From positions 1-34,232 of the forward strand of contig CAIKAR010000113.1 in assembly GCA_903825465.1 (NCBI GenBank): 34,232 nucleotides of DNA, given 5' to 3'. The DNA comes from an uncultured Hyphomicrobiales bacterium. Lineage in GTDB: Bacteria; Pseudomonadota; Alphaproteobacteria; Rhizobiales; Beijerinckiaceae. Every line of letters starts with the position of its first letter. Position 1 is the first letter of the stretch. A program made the translations under genes and the position numbers. The notes beneath the pieces are model-generated. The model saw only the letters and a list, made by a program, of their open reading frames with translations. It was not told where the DNA came from and searched no databases. Positions 7,354 to 15,149 of this stretch are shown here, piece after piece.

Positions 7354-9045
7354 ATGCTCAAAACGACATCCGCCGTGATTGGACTCTGCGTCTCGGCGCT
7401 GTGCGCGAGCCCGGCCCGCGCCGCGGATGTCACCTTCGAGCGGCTGCGAAATCCGGAGGCGTCGAACTGGCTGACCAACCACCACGATTACGCTTCGCGA
7501 AGGTTTTCCGCTCTCGACAAGATCAACAAGGGCAACGCCAAGGGGTTGCGCCTCGCCTTCGCCCTCCCGATCGGCGGCGCCTCCGCCAACGAGTATATCG
7601 AAGCGACGCCGCTGGTGGACGACGGCTTCATGTATCTCTCCGACGTGTGGGGCGCGGTCTATAAAATCGATCTTCACGCCGGCAAGGCGGGACAGATCGC
7701 CTGGAAAATGGACCCCGGAACGCAAAAGCCCGACCGCAACCGCGGCGTCGCGCTCTGGGGCGGTCTCGTTGTTTCCGTCACGGGGCTCGACAGCCGCGTC
7801 ATCGCCACGAACCGCGACACGGGCAAGGTCGTGTGGGAGCGGCGGATGGCGGACCAACCCGACATGGAATTCACGGCCGCGCCGTTGGCGTTGAAGGATT
7901 CGCTGATCATCGGCGCGTCCGGCGGCGACAACGGCGTGCGCGACTGGCTCGCGGCGCTGGACCCAAGGACCGGCGAGCAGCAATGGAAAACGTTTGTGGT
8001 GCCGCTCGCCGGCGAGCCCGGTTCACAAACGTGGAAAGACAAAAACAACGCCGCCGCGACGGGCGGCGGCGCGATGTATGTGACGGGATCCTACGACCCC
8101 GCGACAAACCTGACCATATGGGGCACGGGCAATCCTTCCCCGCGCTACGATTCGGCTTGGCGGCCCGGCGACAATCTCTACACCGACAGCACCGTCGCCT
8201 TCGACGTGGCCGACGGAAAGATCGCCTGGTGGTTTCAATACACGCCCAACGACAACCACGACTACGACGCCAGCGGCTCGCAGATCATCGTCGACGCGAC
8301 GGTCGACGGCGCCGCGCGCAAGTTGATCGCGCACGCCGACCGCAACGGGTTCTTCTATTCGATCGACCGCGGCAACGGCCAGTTCCTGAAGGGCGCGGCC
8401 TACGCGGGCAAGCTGACCTGGACGAAGGGCCTCGACCAGAAAACGGGCAAGCCCGTCGACTACGATCCCTCGCGCGACGTGCAGGCCTACAACCACGACT
8501 GGAAGAACACCGCCGACAAGATCGTCAATTCCTGCCCCGATGTGCATGGCGGGACCAATTTCTGGCCGTCGTCCTACAGCGAGAAGACGGGCCTCGTGTA
8601 TATCGGCGCCGACGAGGGCTGCGCCGACATCACGCCCGACCCCAACGCGCATGTGCGCGGCAAACTCGGCGGCGGCGGCTACGCCAACCGCGAGCGCATC
8701 ACAAGCGCGTTGACCGCCGTCGATCCCGCGACCGGAGAAATCAAGCGGCGCGTCGACTTCGACTATCCCGACCTCGCCGGCGTGTTGACGACGGCGGGCG
8801 GAATTGTCGTCACCGCGCTGCTCGACGGAACGGTCGCGGCCTTCGACGACGCGACGCTGGAGACCTTGTGGAAGACCAATGTCGGCGTGGGTTTCGACGC
8901 GCCGCCGATGACCTACGAAGTCGATGGCCGGCAATTCATCGCCATCGCTTCGGGCATCGGCCCCGTGGCGAAGGCGAAACTGTCGAAGTCGCCTGAAATG
9001 CGCGACCGCGGCAACGCGACGATGCTGTTTGTGTTCGGGCTTTGA
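7354..9045 (+). CDS. exported PQQ-dependent dehydrogenase-like quinoprotein, atypical cofactor site
   Basis: A 563-residue protein with a signal peptide cut near ARA-A (about residue 23) and the propeller motifs of methanol/ethanol-type quinoproteins: ASNWLTNHHDYASRRFS, a GTGNPSPRYDSAWRPGDNLYTDS-type stretch, YTPNDNHDYD and GTNFWPSSYS. It should oxidise an alcohol or aldehyde in the periplasm and pass electrons to a cytochrome. Asp303-x-Asp305 has the extra Asp associated with lanthanide-using XoxF-type enzymes. Several hallmarks differ: the vicinal Cys-Cys before NRGVA is absent (QKPDRNRG, about 124-131), the metal-ligand Glu is Asp192 (SGGDNGVR), and the Trp expected to stack on PQQ is Tyr242 (GGGAMYVTGSYDP). 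Asn260 is kept. The start at ATG 7354 follows a GAGGGGA ribosome site. No cytochrome or pqq genes are adjacent. Confidence 0.82.
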   Translation: MLKTTSAVIGLCVSALCASPARAADVTFERLRNPEASNWLTNHHDYASRRFSALDKINKGNAKGLRLAFALPIGGASANEYIEATPLVDDGFMYLSDVWGAVYKIDLHAGKAGQIAWKMDPGTQKPDRNRGVALWGGLVVSVTGLDSRVIATNRDTGKVVWERRMADQPDMEFTAAPLALKDSLIIGASGGDNGVRDWLAALDPRTGEQQWKTFVVPLAGEPGSQTWKDKNNAAATGGGAMYVTGSYDPATNLTIWGTGNPSPRYDSAWRPGDNLYTDSTVAFDVADGKIAWWFQYTPNDNHDYDASGSQIIVDATVDGAARKLIAHADRNGFFYSIDRGNGQFLKGAAYAGKLTWTKGLDQKTGKPVDYDPSRDVQAYNHDWKNTADKIVNSCPDVHGGTNFWPSSYSEKTGLVYIGADEGCADITPDPNAHVRGKLGGGGYANRERITSALTAVDPATGEIKRRVDFDYPDLAGVLTTAGGIVVTALLDGTVAAFDDATLETLWKTNVGVGFDAPPMTYEVDGRQFIAIASGIGPVAKAKLSKSPEMRDRGNATMLFVFGL

Positions 9046-9116
9046 GGCCGGGTGTTGTCATCGCCGCGCGCGAAGCTTTCGTCGCCCGCTTCGCGGCGCC
9101 GCGGCGACCGGCCCCA

Positions 9117-9144
9117 TTGACCCCGCCGCCCCGCGCCCTAATCT
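9117..9144 (+). promoter_or_regulatory. candidate sigma70 promoter, TTGACC-16-TAATCT
   Basis: TTGACC at 9117-9122 and TAATCT at 9139-9144 are separated by 16 bases and lie 22 bases before the ATG at 9167. Both hexamers match the consensus well. Confidence 0.45.
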
Positions 9145-9159
9145 CCCTTCAACAGGGAG
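9143..9159 (+). promoter_or_regulatory. inverted repeat covering the ribosome binding site
   Basis: CTCCCT and AGGGAG form a perfect 6-bp stem with the loop TCAAC. The right arm is the Shine-Dalgarno sequence of the gene starting at 9167, so folding would hide it. A near-identical leader lies before the gene at 15150. Confidence 0.45.
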
Positions 9160-9166
9160 CGGCCCC

Positions 9167-9595
9167 ATGGATTTCGTTTGCGACGCGCCGGGTGGCAAGA
9201 CTTGGTTCCAACTGACGAGCGAGGCGGAAGCCATCGCGGAATCGAGCCTCATGGGCCACGCGGTGGAAAAGCATTTCCGCCAGTTCGGCGAGCAGGCGGC
9301 GGCGTCCTACGCGCCGTCGATGTCGCTGCCCTACATCGAACGGGACATCGGTCTGAAAGACCACGTTCGCCGCATGATGCCGCTGTTCCTGACGTTGCGC
9401 GACGGCGAGGGCGGCGGCCTCGCCACGGCGATGTTGCCGTCGCCCGACCCCCACGGCGGCAGGGTGCGCCCCATCGTTGTCGGCGTGGCCAACACCGACC
9501 CGTGGCCCGAGCATGGGAGCGCCATCAAGGCGCTGGCGGCGCATTTCAAAATCCCCCTCGACAGCGCCGTCTGCTACCCCTACAGGCGTGGTTGA
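9167..9595 (+). CDS. hypothetical protein, 142 residues
   Basis: I do not recognise a named family. The protein starts MDFVCDAPGGKTWFQLTSEA, has no signal peptide or membrane segment, and contains a mixed helical region (IGLKDHVRRMMPLFLTLRDG) followed by a strand-rich part (RVRPIVVGVANTDPWPEHGS). AGGGAG lies 7 bases before the ATG, with a promoter-like sequence just upstream, so it is very probably a real gene. It lies between the PQQ dehydrogenase and an AbrB-type membrane protein. Its role is unknown. Confidence 0.7.
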   Translation: MDFVCDAPGGKTWFQLTSEAEAIAESSLMGHAVEKHFRQFGEQAAASYAPSMSLPYIERDIGLKDHVRRMMPLFLTLRDGEGGGLATAMLPSPDPHGGRVRPIVVGVANTDPWPEHGSAIKALAAHFKIPLDSAVCYPYRRG

Positions 9596-9622
9596 TCGCC
9601 AAGCTCCTGCGGTCCGCCCGCG

Positions 9623-10726
9623 ATGGACGACATGGCCTCGACAAACGATTTTAGCGGCGCCCGCGGTCTTTTCGCCGCCCATTCCGCCGAAGCGCTGACG
9701 CTCGCCGCCGGCGCGGCGGGCGGGTTGCTGTTTTCGTGGCTGCGCGTGCCGGGCGGCGCGATGTCGGGCTCAGTCATCGCGGTCGCGGCCTTGTCGGCGC
9801 TTGGACGCGCGGCGCCCGTGAGCGCGCCGCTGCGGGTGATGGCGCTCGTCACGATGGGCGTCGCCATCGGCGCTGTCGTCGGGCCCGACACGTTCTCCAA
9901 CATCGCCGCCTATCCCGCCAGCGTCGCGATGATGGTCGTTTGCGTCGTGGCGATGACGCTCGCGTCGGCGCTGATCTGGAACCTGATGCTCGGCTGGCCG
10001 CCGGCCATGTCGCTGCTCGCCTCGGTCCCGGGGTCGATGTCCTATATCGTGTCGGTGTCGCTGACGATGGGCGCGGACGCGGCGAAGGTCGCCGTGGTGC
10101 AGATGTCGCGGGTGATATTCCTCGTCACGATCCTGCCGTGGATCATTGTGTGGGAGCAGGGCGGCCACATGGCCGCGCCCGTCGCGGCCGTGGTCGACAC
10201 GATCCCCGTGTTGCTCGCGACGATGGCCGCGGGCCTCTTCGGCGGCTGGCTGCTGCAACAGATCGGCATGCAGGGTGGGATGCTTCTCGGGGCATTGATC
10301 GCGTCGGGAATAATCCACTATGTCGGACTGGCGCCGGGGCGCGCGCCGCTGTGGTTTCTCAACGTCGGGCAGACGCTGCTGGGCGCGTGGGTCGGCTCGC
10401 GCTTCGTCGATTTCGACTGGCGGCTGTTTGGCGCCATATGCGTGGGCACCTTCGCCGCGGTTGGCGCGGCGATCTGCGTTTCGGTTGGTTTCGCGTGGAC
10501 GGCGGCGCAATTTTTCGGCGTGTCGTTCGGCACGGCGCTTATCGCCTACGCGCCGGGTGGGCAGGACGCGATGATGGTGCTGGCGCTGACGCTCGGCGTC
10601 GATCCCATCTTTGTCAGCGCGCACCATCTGGCGCGCTATTTCGTGATCAACGTCACTCTGCCGTTTCTCGTCGCGTGGTTGCGGCGAAACCCGGCGGCGG
10701 ACGCGAAGGGAGAGGAAGCCTCATGA
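9623..10726 (+). CDS. AbrB-family membrane protein (AbrB duplication type, putative transporter)
   Basis: A 367-residue, very hydrophobic protein with about ten predicted membrane segments arranged as two similar halves, each with a P-G-G/G-S turn between helices (RVPGGAMSGSVIAVAAL near the start, YAPGGQDAMMVLALTLG near the end). This is the pattern of the membrane AbrB-duplication family, often annotated 'AbrB family transcriptional regulator' or 'ammonia monooxygenase'; both labels are misleading for an integral membrane protein. The segment VPGSMSYIVSVSLTMGADAAKVAVVQ is typical. Start could be ATG 9623 or 9632. Its stop overlaps the GST start (ATGA), so translation is coupled. Confidence 0.8.
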   Translation: MDDMASTNDFSGARGLFAAHSAEALTLAAGAAGGLLFSWLRVPGGAMSGSVIAVAALSALGRAAPVSAPLRVMALVTMGVAIGAVVGPDTFSNIAAYPASVAMMVVCVVAMTLASALIWNLMLGWPPAMSLLASVPGSMSYIVSVSLTMGADAAKVAVVQMSRVIFLVTILPWIIVWEQGGHMAAPVAAVVDTIPVLLATMAAGLFGGWLLQQIGMQGGMLLGALIASGIIHYVGLAPGRAPLWFLNVGQTLLGAWVGSRFVDFDWRLFGAICVGTFAAVGAAICVSVGFAWTAAQFFGVSFGTALIAYAPGGQDAMMVLALTLGVDPIFVSAHHLARYFVINVTLPFLVAWLRRNPAADAKGEEAS

Positions 10727-11325
10727 TTTTGCGCACATCCATCACTTCGCCTTTCGGCCGCAAGGTCCGGTTGGCGGCGACGCATCTCGGCCTGATCGAC
10801 AGGATGCGGATCGAGCCCGCGGAAGCGACCAATCCCGACGACATGCTGCGGAAGGACAACCCGCTCGGCAAGATGCCGGTTCTGACGCTCGATGACGGCC
10901 GCAAGGTTTACGACAGCCGCGTCATCCTCGATTGCCTCGACCATCTCGCCGGCGGCGACAAAATCCTGCCGGCGGACTGGGACGCTCGCCTCGCCGCGCT
11001 CACCTTGCAGGCGCTCGCCGACGGCGTCATGGACGCCGCGATCCTGATTGTTTACGAGGGCCGCCACCGACCGAAGGAATTGCATCACAAGCCCTGGCTC
11101 GACTATCAGCTTGGCAAGGCCGAGCGCGGGCTCGCGGCGCTGGCGGCCAATCCGCCCGATACCGGGCGAGTGACGGTGGGGACCATCGCCACAGCCTGCG
11201 CGCTGGGCTATATCGACTGGCGGAAGCAGACGGACTGGCGCAGGAATCATCCGTCGCTGGTCAAATGGCTGGACGCCTTCCGCGCGGCGACGCCGGCGTT
11301 CGACGCGACAACGCCGCCAGCGTGA
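10723..11325 (+). CDS. glutathione S-transferase family protein
   Basis: A 200-residue cytosolic GST. The thioredoxin-fold N-terminal domain contains ITSPFGRKVRLAA (candidate catalytic Ser9), the cis-proline motif NPLGKMPVL (Pro52) and VYDSRVILDCLD (Asp64-Ser65), which in this fold contact the gamma-glutamyl group of glutathione. The helical C-terminal domain follows from about residue 85. It would conjugate glutathione to an electrophile or act in dehalogenation or isomerisation; the substrate is not apparent. Its ATG overlaps the stop of the AbrB-type gene by ATGA, and a hairpin follows its own stop. Its position among monooxygenases and a MAPEG gene fits detoxification of reactive intermediates. 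Confidence 0.88.
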   Translation: MILRTSITSPFGRKVRLAATHLGLIDRMRIEPAEATNPDDMLRKDNPLGKMPVLTLDDGRKVYDSRVILDCLDHLAGGDKILPADWDARLAALTLQALADGVMDAAILIVYEGRHRPKELHHKPWLDYQLGKAERGLAALAANPPDTGRVTVGTIATACALGYIDWRKQTDWRRNHPSLVKWLDAFRAATPAFDATTPPA

Positions 11326-11332
11326 GTTTCAA

Positions 11333-11351
11333 CCTCTCGCGACGCGAGAGG
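11333..11351 (+). terminator. GC-rich hairpin after the GST gene
   Basis: CCTCTCGC and GCGAGAGG form a perfect 8-bp stem with a three-base loop, 7 bases after the GST stop and 40 bases before the next gene. There is no T-tract, so it may be an mRNA-stabilising or attenuating structure and not a true intrinsic terminator. Confidence 0.4.
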
Positions 11352-11391
11352 ATATTCCAACGATCTCAGGGAAACGCAAACGGAGTCGACA

Positions 11392-12351
11392 ATGACCAGA
11401 TTGATTTACGCGGCCTGTGCCGCGACGTTGCTCGCCGCGCCCGCCTCGGCGCAGACATACCCGGACCATCCCATCCATCTCGTCGTCGTGTTCGCGGCGG
11501 GCGGCCCTTCCGACATTATCGCGCGCGTCGTCTCGGCGGCGATGTCCGAGAAGCTCGGCCAGCCGATCATCGTCGAAAACCGCGGCGGCGCCGGCGGCGT
11601 CGTCGGCACGGAAATGGTCGCCAAGGCCGCGCCCGATGGCTACACGCTGGCCTTGTCGAGCGCCGGCGCGTTGTCGATTTCGCCGAGCCTGCAAAAGATG
11701 CCCTATCGCTCGACGGTCGATCTCAAGCCGATTTCGCTGGTGGCGCGCGTGCCCGAGGTCATGGTCGTCGCCGCGACTTCGCCCGCGAAAAACATGGCTG
11801 AATTCATCGCCATGGCGAAGGCGAAAAAAGGCGGCCTCAATTTCGCGACGTCGGGCATCGGCGGCATGCCGCATCTCGCCGCCGAGCAGTTGAAGGCCGC
11901 GGCGAAGATCGAGATGACGCATGTGCCGTTTCCCGGCACCGCGCCGGCGACGACGGACATCCTCGGCGGCCGCAGCGACATGGAGTTTTCCGACATTCCC
12001 GGCGTGCTCGGCAACGTGCAGGCGGGGTCGCTGCGCGCGCTCGGCATTGGCTCGCCGGAGCGATTCGCGGGCCTGCCGGACGTGCCGACGATGGCCGAAC
12101 AGGGCCTGCCGGGCGTGAAGGCGGTCAACTGGTACGGTATTGTCGCGCCCGCCGCGACGCCGGCGCCGATTGTCGCGAAACTCAACGACGCGATCGCCTA
12201 CGCCGCGCACGATCCCAAAACCGTTGAAAACCTGAAGGCGCAGGGCGTCGTGCTCGACGGCGGCTCGCCGGAGGCGTTCAGCGCCCATATTCAGTCGGAA
12301 GAAAAGGTTTGGGGCGAAGTCGTCCGCGCCGCGAACATCAAGCTGGATTGA
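11392..12351 (+). CDS. tripartite tricarboxylate transporter (Bug/TctC) family substrate-binding protein
   Basis: A 319-residue periplasmic binding protein with a signal peptide ending ASAQ (about residue 21) followed by TYPDHPIHLVVVFAAGGPSD, the standard Bug-family opening. The conserved segments IIVENRGGAGGVVGTEMVAK, APDGYTLALSS, the LQAGSLRALGIGSPER-like stretch and FAGLPDVPTMAEQGLPG are all present. Such proteins bind carboxylates or other small organic acids for TctAB-type importers. No tctA or tctB lies in the window, so it is an orphan receptor. GGAG precedes the ATG. A tandem paralogue follows after 8 bp, and the two are probably co-transcribed. Confidence 0.92.
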   Translation: MTRLIYAACAATLLAAPASAQTYPDHPIHLVVVFAAGGPSDIIARVVSAAMSEKLGQPIIVENRGGAGGVVGTEMVAKAAPDGYTLALSSAGALSISPSLQKMPYRSTVDLKPISLVARVPEVMVVAATSPAKNMAEFIAMAKAKKGGLNFATSGIGGMPHLAAEQLKAAAKIEMTHVPFPGTAPATTDILGGRSDMEFSDIPGVLGNVQAGSLRALGIGSPERFAGLPDVPTMAEQGLPGVKAVNWYGIVAPAATPAPIVAKLNDAIAYAAHDPKTVENLKAQGVVLDGGSPEAFSAHIQSEEKVWGEVVRAANIKLD

Positions 12352-12359
12352 GGCCGCCC

Positions 12360-13319
12360 ATGCGATTGCCAGCCGCCCTCGCGATCGTCGCGGCGCTCGT
12401 CGCGCAGCCCGCGCTCGCACAAAAGTTCCCCGACCATCAGATCCGCCTGATTGTGCCGTTTCCGCCCGGCGGCCCGACCGACATCGTCGCGCGCGTGCTC
12501 GCGCAGGCGATGACGGAGTCGCTGGGACAGACCGTCCTCATCGACAACCGGGCGGGCGCGGGCGGCGTCAACGGCACCGACATCGTCGCCAAGGCGGCGC
12601 CGGATGGCTACACGCTGGCTCTGACGAGCGCGGGCGCGTTGGCGATCGCGCCCAGCCTGCAAAAGGTGCCCTACGACTGGCGGCGAGACCTGAAGCCTGT
12701 GATCCTCGTGGTCAAGGCGCCGGAAATGATGGTGGCGCCGGCGAGCCTTGGCGTTTCCAACGTTCCGGAATTCATCGCCGCGGCGAAGGCGAAAAAGGGC
12801 GGATTCAATTTTGGCTCGACCGGAACGGGCAGCATGTCGCACTTGTCGGCCGAGATGTTTCGATCGACCGCTGGCCTTGAGATGACGCATGTCGCCTACA
12901 GCGGCGCGGCGCCCGCGCTCAACGACTTGCTGCCGGGGCGCGTGCAGATGTTGTTCCTCGACATTCAGGTGCTGCGCCCGCATATCGCGTCGGGCGCGCT
13001 CAAGGCCATCGGGGTTGGCGGCACGACGCGCTTCCCGCAACTGCCCGACGTGCCCACGATCGCCGAGCAGGGCTTGCCCGGCTTCGAGGCGGCGAATTGG
13101 TACGGCGTCGTCGCGCCAGCTGCCACTCCCGCCGACGTTGTCGAAAAACTGCGCGCCGCCGCCGCCGGGGCGTTGAGCGCGGGACCGGCGCGGGAATCGC
13201 TCAACAATCTCGGCGCGACGATCATGGGCGACGGACCCGACGATTTCGCGCGCTATATCGCCAGCGAAAGCGCGAAGTGGGCCGAAGTCGTCAAGGCCTC
13301 GGGCGCGACGATGGAATGA
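12360..13319 (+). CDS. second Bug/TctC family substrate-binding protein
   Basis: A 319-residue tandem paralogue of the preceding gene. It has a signal peptide (hydrophobic, ending ALAQ at about residue 21), then KFPDHQIRLIVPFPPGGPTD, VLIDNRAGAGGVNGTDIVAK, APDGYTLALTSAGALAIAPS and FPQLPDVPTIAEQGLPGFEA. Divergence between the copies is concentrated in the middle of the protein (for example VLVVKAPEMMVAP-like against SLVARVPEVMVVA), so their ligands may differ. It converges on ychJ, six bases apart, with a CGGCGG/CCGCCG stem at the junction. Confidence 0.92.
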   Translation: MRLPAALAIVAALVAQPALAQKFPDHQIRLIVPFPPGGPTDIVARVLAQAMTESLGQTVLIDNRAGAGGVNGTDIVAKAAPDGYTLALTSAGALAIAPSLQKVPYDWRRDLKPVILVVKAPEMMVAPASLGVSNVPEFIAAAKAKKGGFNFGSTGTGSMSHLSAEMFRSTAGLEMTHVAYSGAAPALNDLLPGRVQMLFLDIQVLRPHIASGALKAIGVGGTTRFPQLPDVPTIAEQGLPGFEAANWYGVVAPAATPADVVEKLRAAAAGALSAGPARESLNNLGATIMGDGPDDFARYIASESAKWAEVVKASGATME

Positions 13320-13325
13320 CGGCGG

Positions 13326-13859
13326 TCAGGCCGCCGCCGCGCCGTGGCATTTCTTGTACTTCTTGCCGGAGCCACAGGGGCAGGGGTCGTTGCGGCCGGG
13401 TTGAACGCCTTTGACAACGGGGGTCTTCGGCGGCTGAATTCCGTCCACGAAGACCCACGCTTTTTCCTTCGGCTCGAAGCGGAAAACCGCGCGCTCGTGA
13501 TGCGCTTGTTTCTTGCCGTCGGTCGTGAAGTGCGCGGTGAAGGACACCTGGCCCTCGAAATCGCCCGGCTGCCCCTTTTCCGTCGATTCGATGTCGAGGC
13601 CGAGCCACTGCGATCCGCTCGACCATTTCGCCACGGAGGCGTGGTCGAATTCCTTGCGCGTTTCCGGCGCCATTGAGGAGCGCAGGTAATCGAGCTTGCC
13701 GAGCGCGTAGGCGCTGTAGCGCGCGCGCATCTGCGCCTCGGCGGTTGGCGCGGGGCTGGCGCCATCGAGATGCGGGCCACAGCATTGCGCGAGCGCGCGC
13801 TTTTCGGCGGCCATGGCGCGGCAGGGGCAAACGGAGTCGGAAGCGATTATGTCTTGCAT
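13326..13859 (-). CDS. ychJ: YchJ family protein (UPF0225), double SEC-C
   Basis: A 177-residue protein with the full YchJ layout: an N-terminal SEC-C-like Cys cluster (Cys11, Cys13, Cys26, Cys27 in VCPCRAMAAEKRALAQCCG), a central NTF2-like domain (MRARYSAYALGKLDYL onward), and a C-terminal SEC-C motif DPCPCGSGKKYKKCHG with Cys160, Cys162, Cys171 and His172, which would bind zinc. The molecular role of YchJ is not well defined; SEC-C motifs occur in SecA and mediate protein contacts. It is divergent from ychF with 123 bp between starts. Confidence 0.9.
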   Translation of the reverse strand: MQDIIASDSVCPCRAMAAEKRALAQCCGPHLDGASPAPTAEAQMRARYSAYALGKLDYLRSSMAPETRKEFDHASVAKWSSGSQWLGLDIESTEKGQPGDFEGQVSFTAHFTTDGKKQAHHERAVFRFEPKEKAWVFVDGIQPPKTPVVKGVQPGRNDPCPCGSGKKYKKCHGAAAA

Positions 13860-13982
13860 GGGCGCCTTTTGGCTGGAGCCGGGCGGGAATGCAAGCGTCT
13901 TTCCGGCCGCGCCGCCCCCTTGCCTTTTGCGGCCCCGCGCCGCACAAGCGCGCCAACTTCCTCCCTCCACACGGCTGATCCC

Positions 13983-15080
13983 ATGGGCTTCAAATGCGGC
14001 ATCGTTGGCTTGCCGAATGTCGGCAAATCGACGCTTTTCAACGCGCTGACGCAGACGGCGGCGGCTCAGGCGGCGAATTATCCCTTCTGCACCATCGAAC
14101 CCAACGTCGGCGATGTCGCTGTGCCCGACGAGCGGCTTGAAAAGCTCGCGGCGATCGCCAGCTCGAAGGAAATCATCCCGACGCGGCTCACCTTCGTCGA
14201 TATCGCCGGCCTCGTGCGCGGCGCCTCCAAGGGCGAGGGGCTTGGCAACCAGTTTCTGGCCAACATCCGCGAATGCGACGCCATCGCCCATGTCGTGCGC
14301 TGCTTCGAGGACGGCGACATCACCCATGTCGAGGGCCGCATCGATCCCCTGAACGACATCGAGACCATCGAAACCGAGCTGATGCTGTCGGATTTGGACA
14401 GCCTTGAAAAGCGCGTGTTCAACCTCGAAAAAAAGGCGCGCGGCGGCGACAAGGAATCGAAGGAGGCGCTGGACCTCGTCACCCGCTGCCTCGCCTTGTT
14501 GCGCGAGGGCAAGCCGGCGCGCCTGGCGGACGTTTCCGCCGATGAGCGCAAGACGTTCGAGGGGCTTGGCCTTTTGTCGTCGAAGCCGGTGCTCTACGTT
14601 TGCAATGTCGAGGAGGCCGCGGCCGACAAGGGCAACGGCTTCTCGGAGCGCGTTTTTTCGCGCGCCGCCGAGGAAGGCGCCGTGGCGGTTGTCGTGTCCG
14701 CCGCCATCGAAAGCGAAATCGCGCTGCTGCCGGCCGACGAGCAGAAGGATTTTCTGGAGGCCGCGGGCCTCGCCGAGCCCGGCCTCAACCGCGTCATCCG
14801 CGCCGGCTACAAGCTGCTGGACCTGGTGACCTACTTCACGGTGGGGCCAAAGGAGGCGCGCGCCTGGACCATCGAGCAGGGCACCCGCGGGCCGAAGGCG
14901 GCGGGCGTCATCCACACCGATTTTGAAAAAGGCTACATCCGCGCCGAAACCATCGCCTACGAGGATTACGTCTCCTGCAAGGGCGAGGCGGGCGCGCGCG
15001 AAGCGGGGAAGTTCCGCCTGGAAGGCAAGGAATATGTGGTGAAGGACGGCGACGTCCTGCATTTCAGGTTCGCGAACTGA
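13983..15080 (+). CDS. ychF: redox-regulated ATPase YchF (Obg-family P-loop protein)
   Basis: A 365-residue YchF/OLA1 protein. G1 is GLPNVGKST (residues 9-17), G2 falls around YPFCTIEPN, and G3 is DIAGLVRGASKGEGLGNQF; the hydrophobic replacement of the catalytic glutamine is typical of this group. The base-recognition motif is CNVEEA instead of NKxD, which explains why YchF prefers ATP. The C-terminal TGS domain ends EYVVKDGDVLHFRFAN. It is a universally conserved factor associated with ribosomes and the oxidative stress response. There is little ribosome-site sequence before the ATG. In many proteobacteria ychF follows pth; here it does not. Confidence 0.97.
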   Translation: MGFKCGIVGLPNVGKSTLFNALTQTAAAQAANYPFCTIEPNVGDVAVPDERLEKLAAIASSKEIIPTRLTFVDIAGLVRGASKGEGLGNQFLANIRECDAIAHVVRCFEDGDITHVEGRIDPLNDIETIETELMLSDLDSLEKRVFNLEKKARGGDKESKEALDLVTRCLALLREGKPARLADVSADERKTFEGLGLLSSKPVLYVCNVEEAAADKGNGFSERVFSRAAEEGAVAVVVSAAIESEIALLPADEQKDFLEAAGLAEPGLNRVIRAGYKLLDLVTYFTVGPKEARAWTIEQGTRGPKAAGVIHTDFEKGYIRAETIAYEDYVSCKGEAGAREAGKFRLEGKEYVVKDGDVLHFRFAN

Positions 15081-15096
15081 GGCCTTCTTCCCGCCC

Positions 15097-15125
15097 GTGA
15101 CAGCGGAGCGTCGATTGCGTAACCT
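15097..15125 (+). promoter_or_regulatory. candidate sigma70 promoter, GTGACA-17-TAACCT
   Basis: GTGACA (15097-15102) and TAACCT (15120-15125) are 17 bases apart and lie 24 bases before the ATG at 15150. They sit in the short gap after ychF. Confidence 0.45.
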
Positions 15126-15143
15126 CCCTTCAACAACGGGAGG
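15123..15143 (+). promoter_or_regulatory. inverted repeat covering the ribosome binding site
   Basis: CCTCCC and GGGAGG form a perfect 6-bp stem over a nine-base loop, and the right arm is the ribosome site of the gene at 15150. The left arm and loop share the 12-mer CTCCCTTCAACA with the leader at 9143-9159. Confidence 0.45.
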
Positions 15144-15149
15144 GGCGCG

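Noticed and set aside
9623-10726. Annotation as AbrB transcriptional regulator or ammonia monooxygenase
   Set aside because: The protein is an integral membrane protein with duplicated halves and has neither a DNA-binding domain nor a copper monooxygenase motif.
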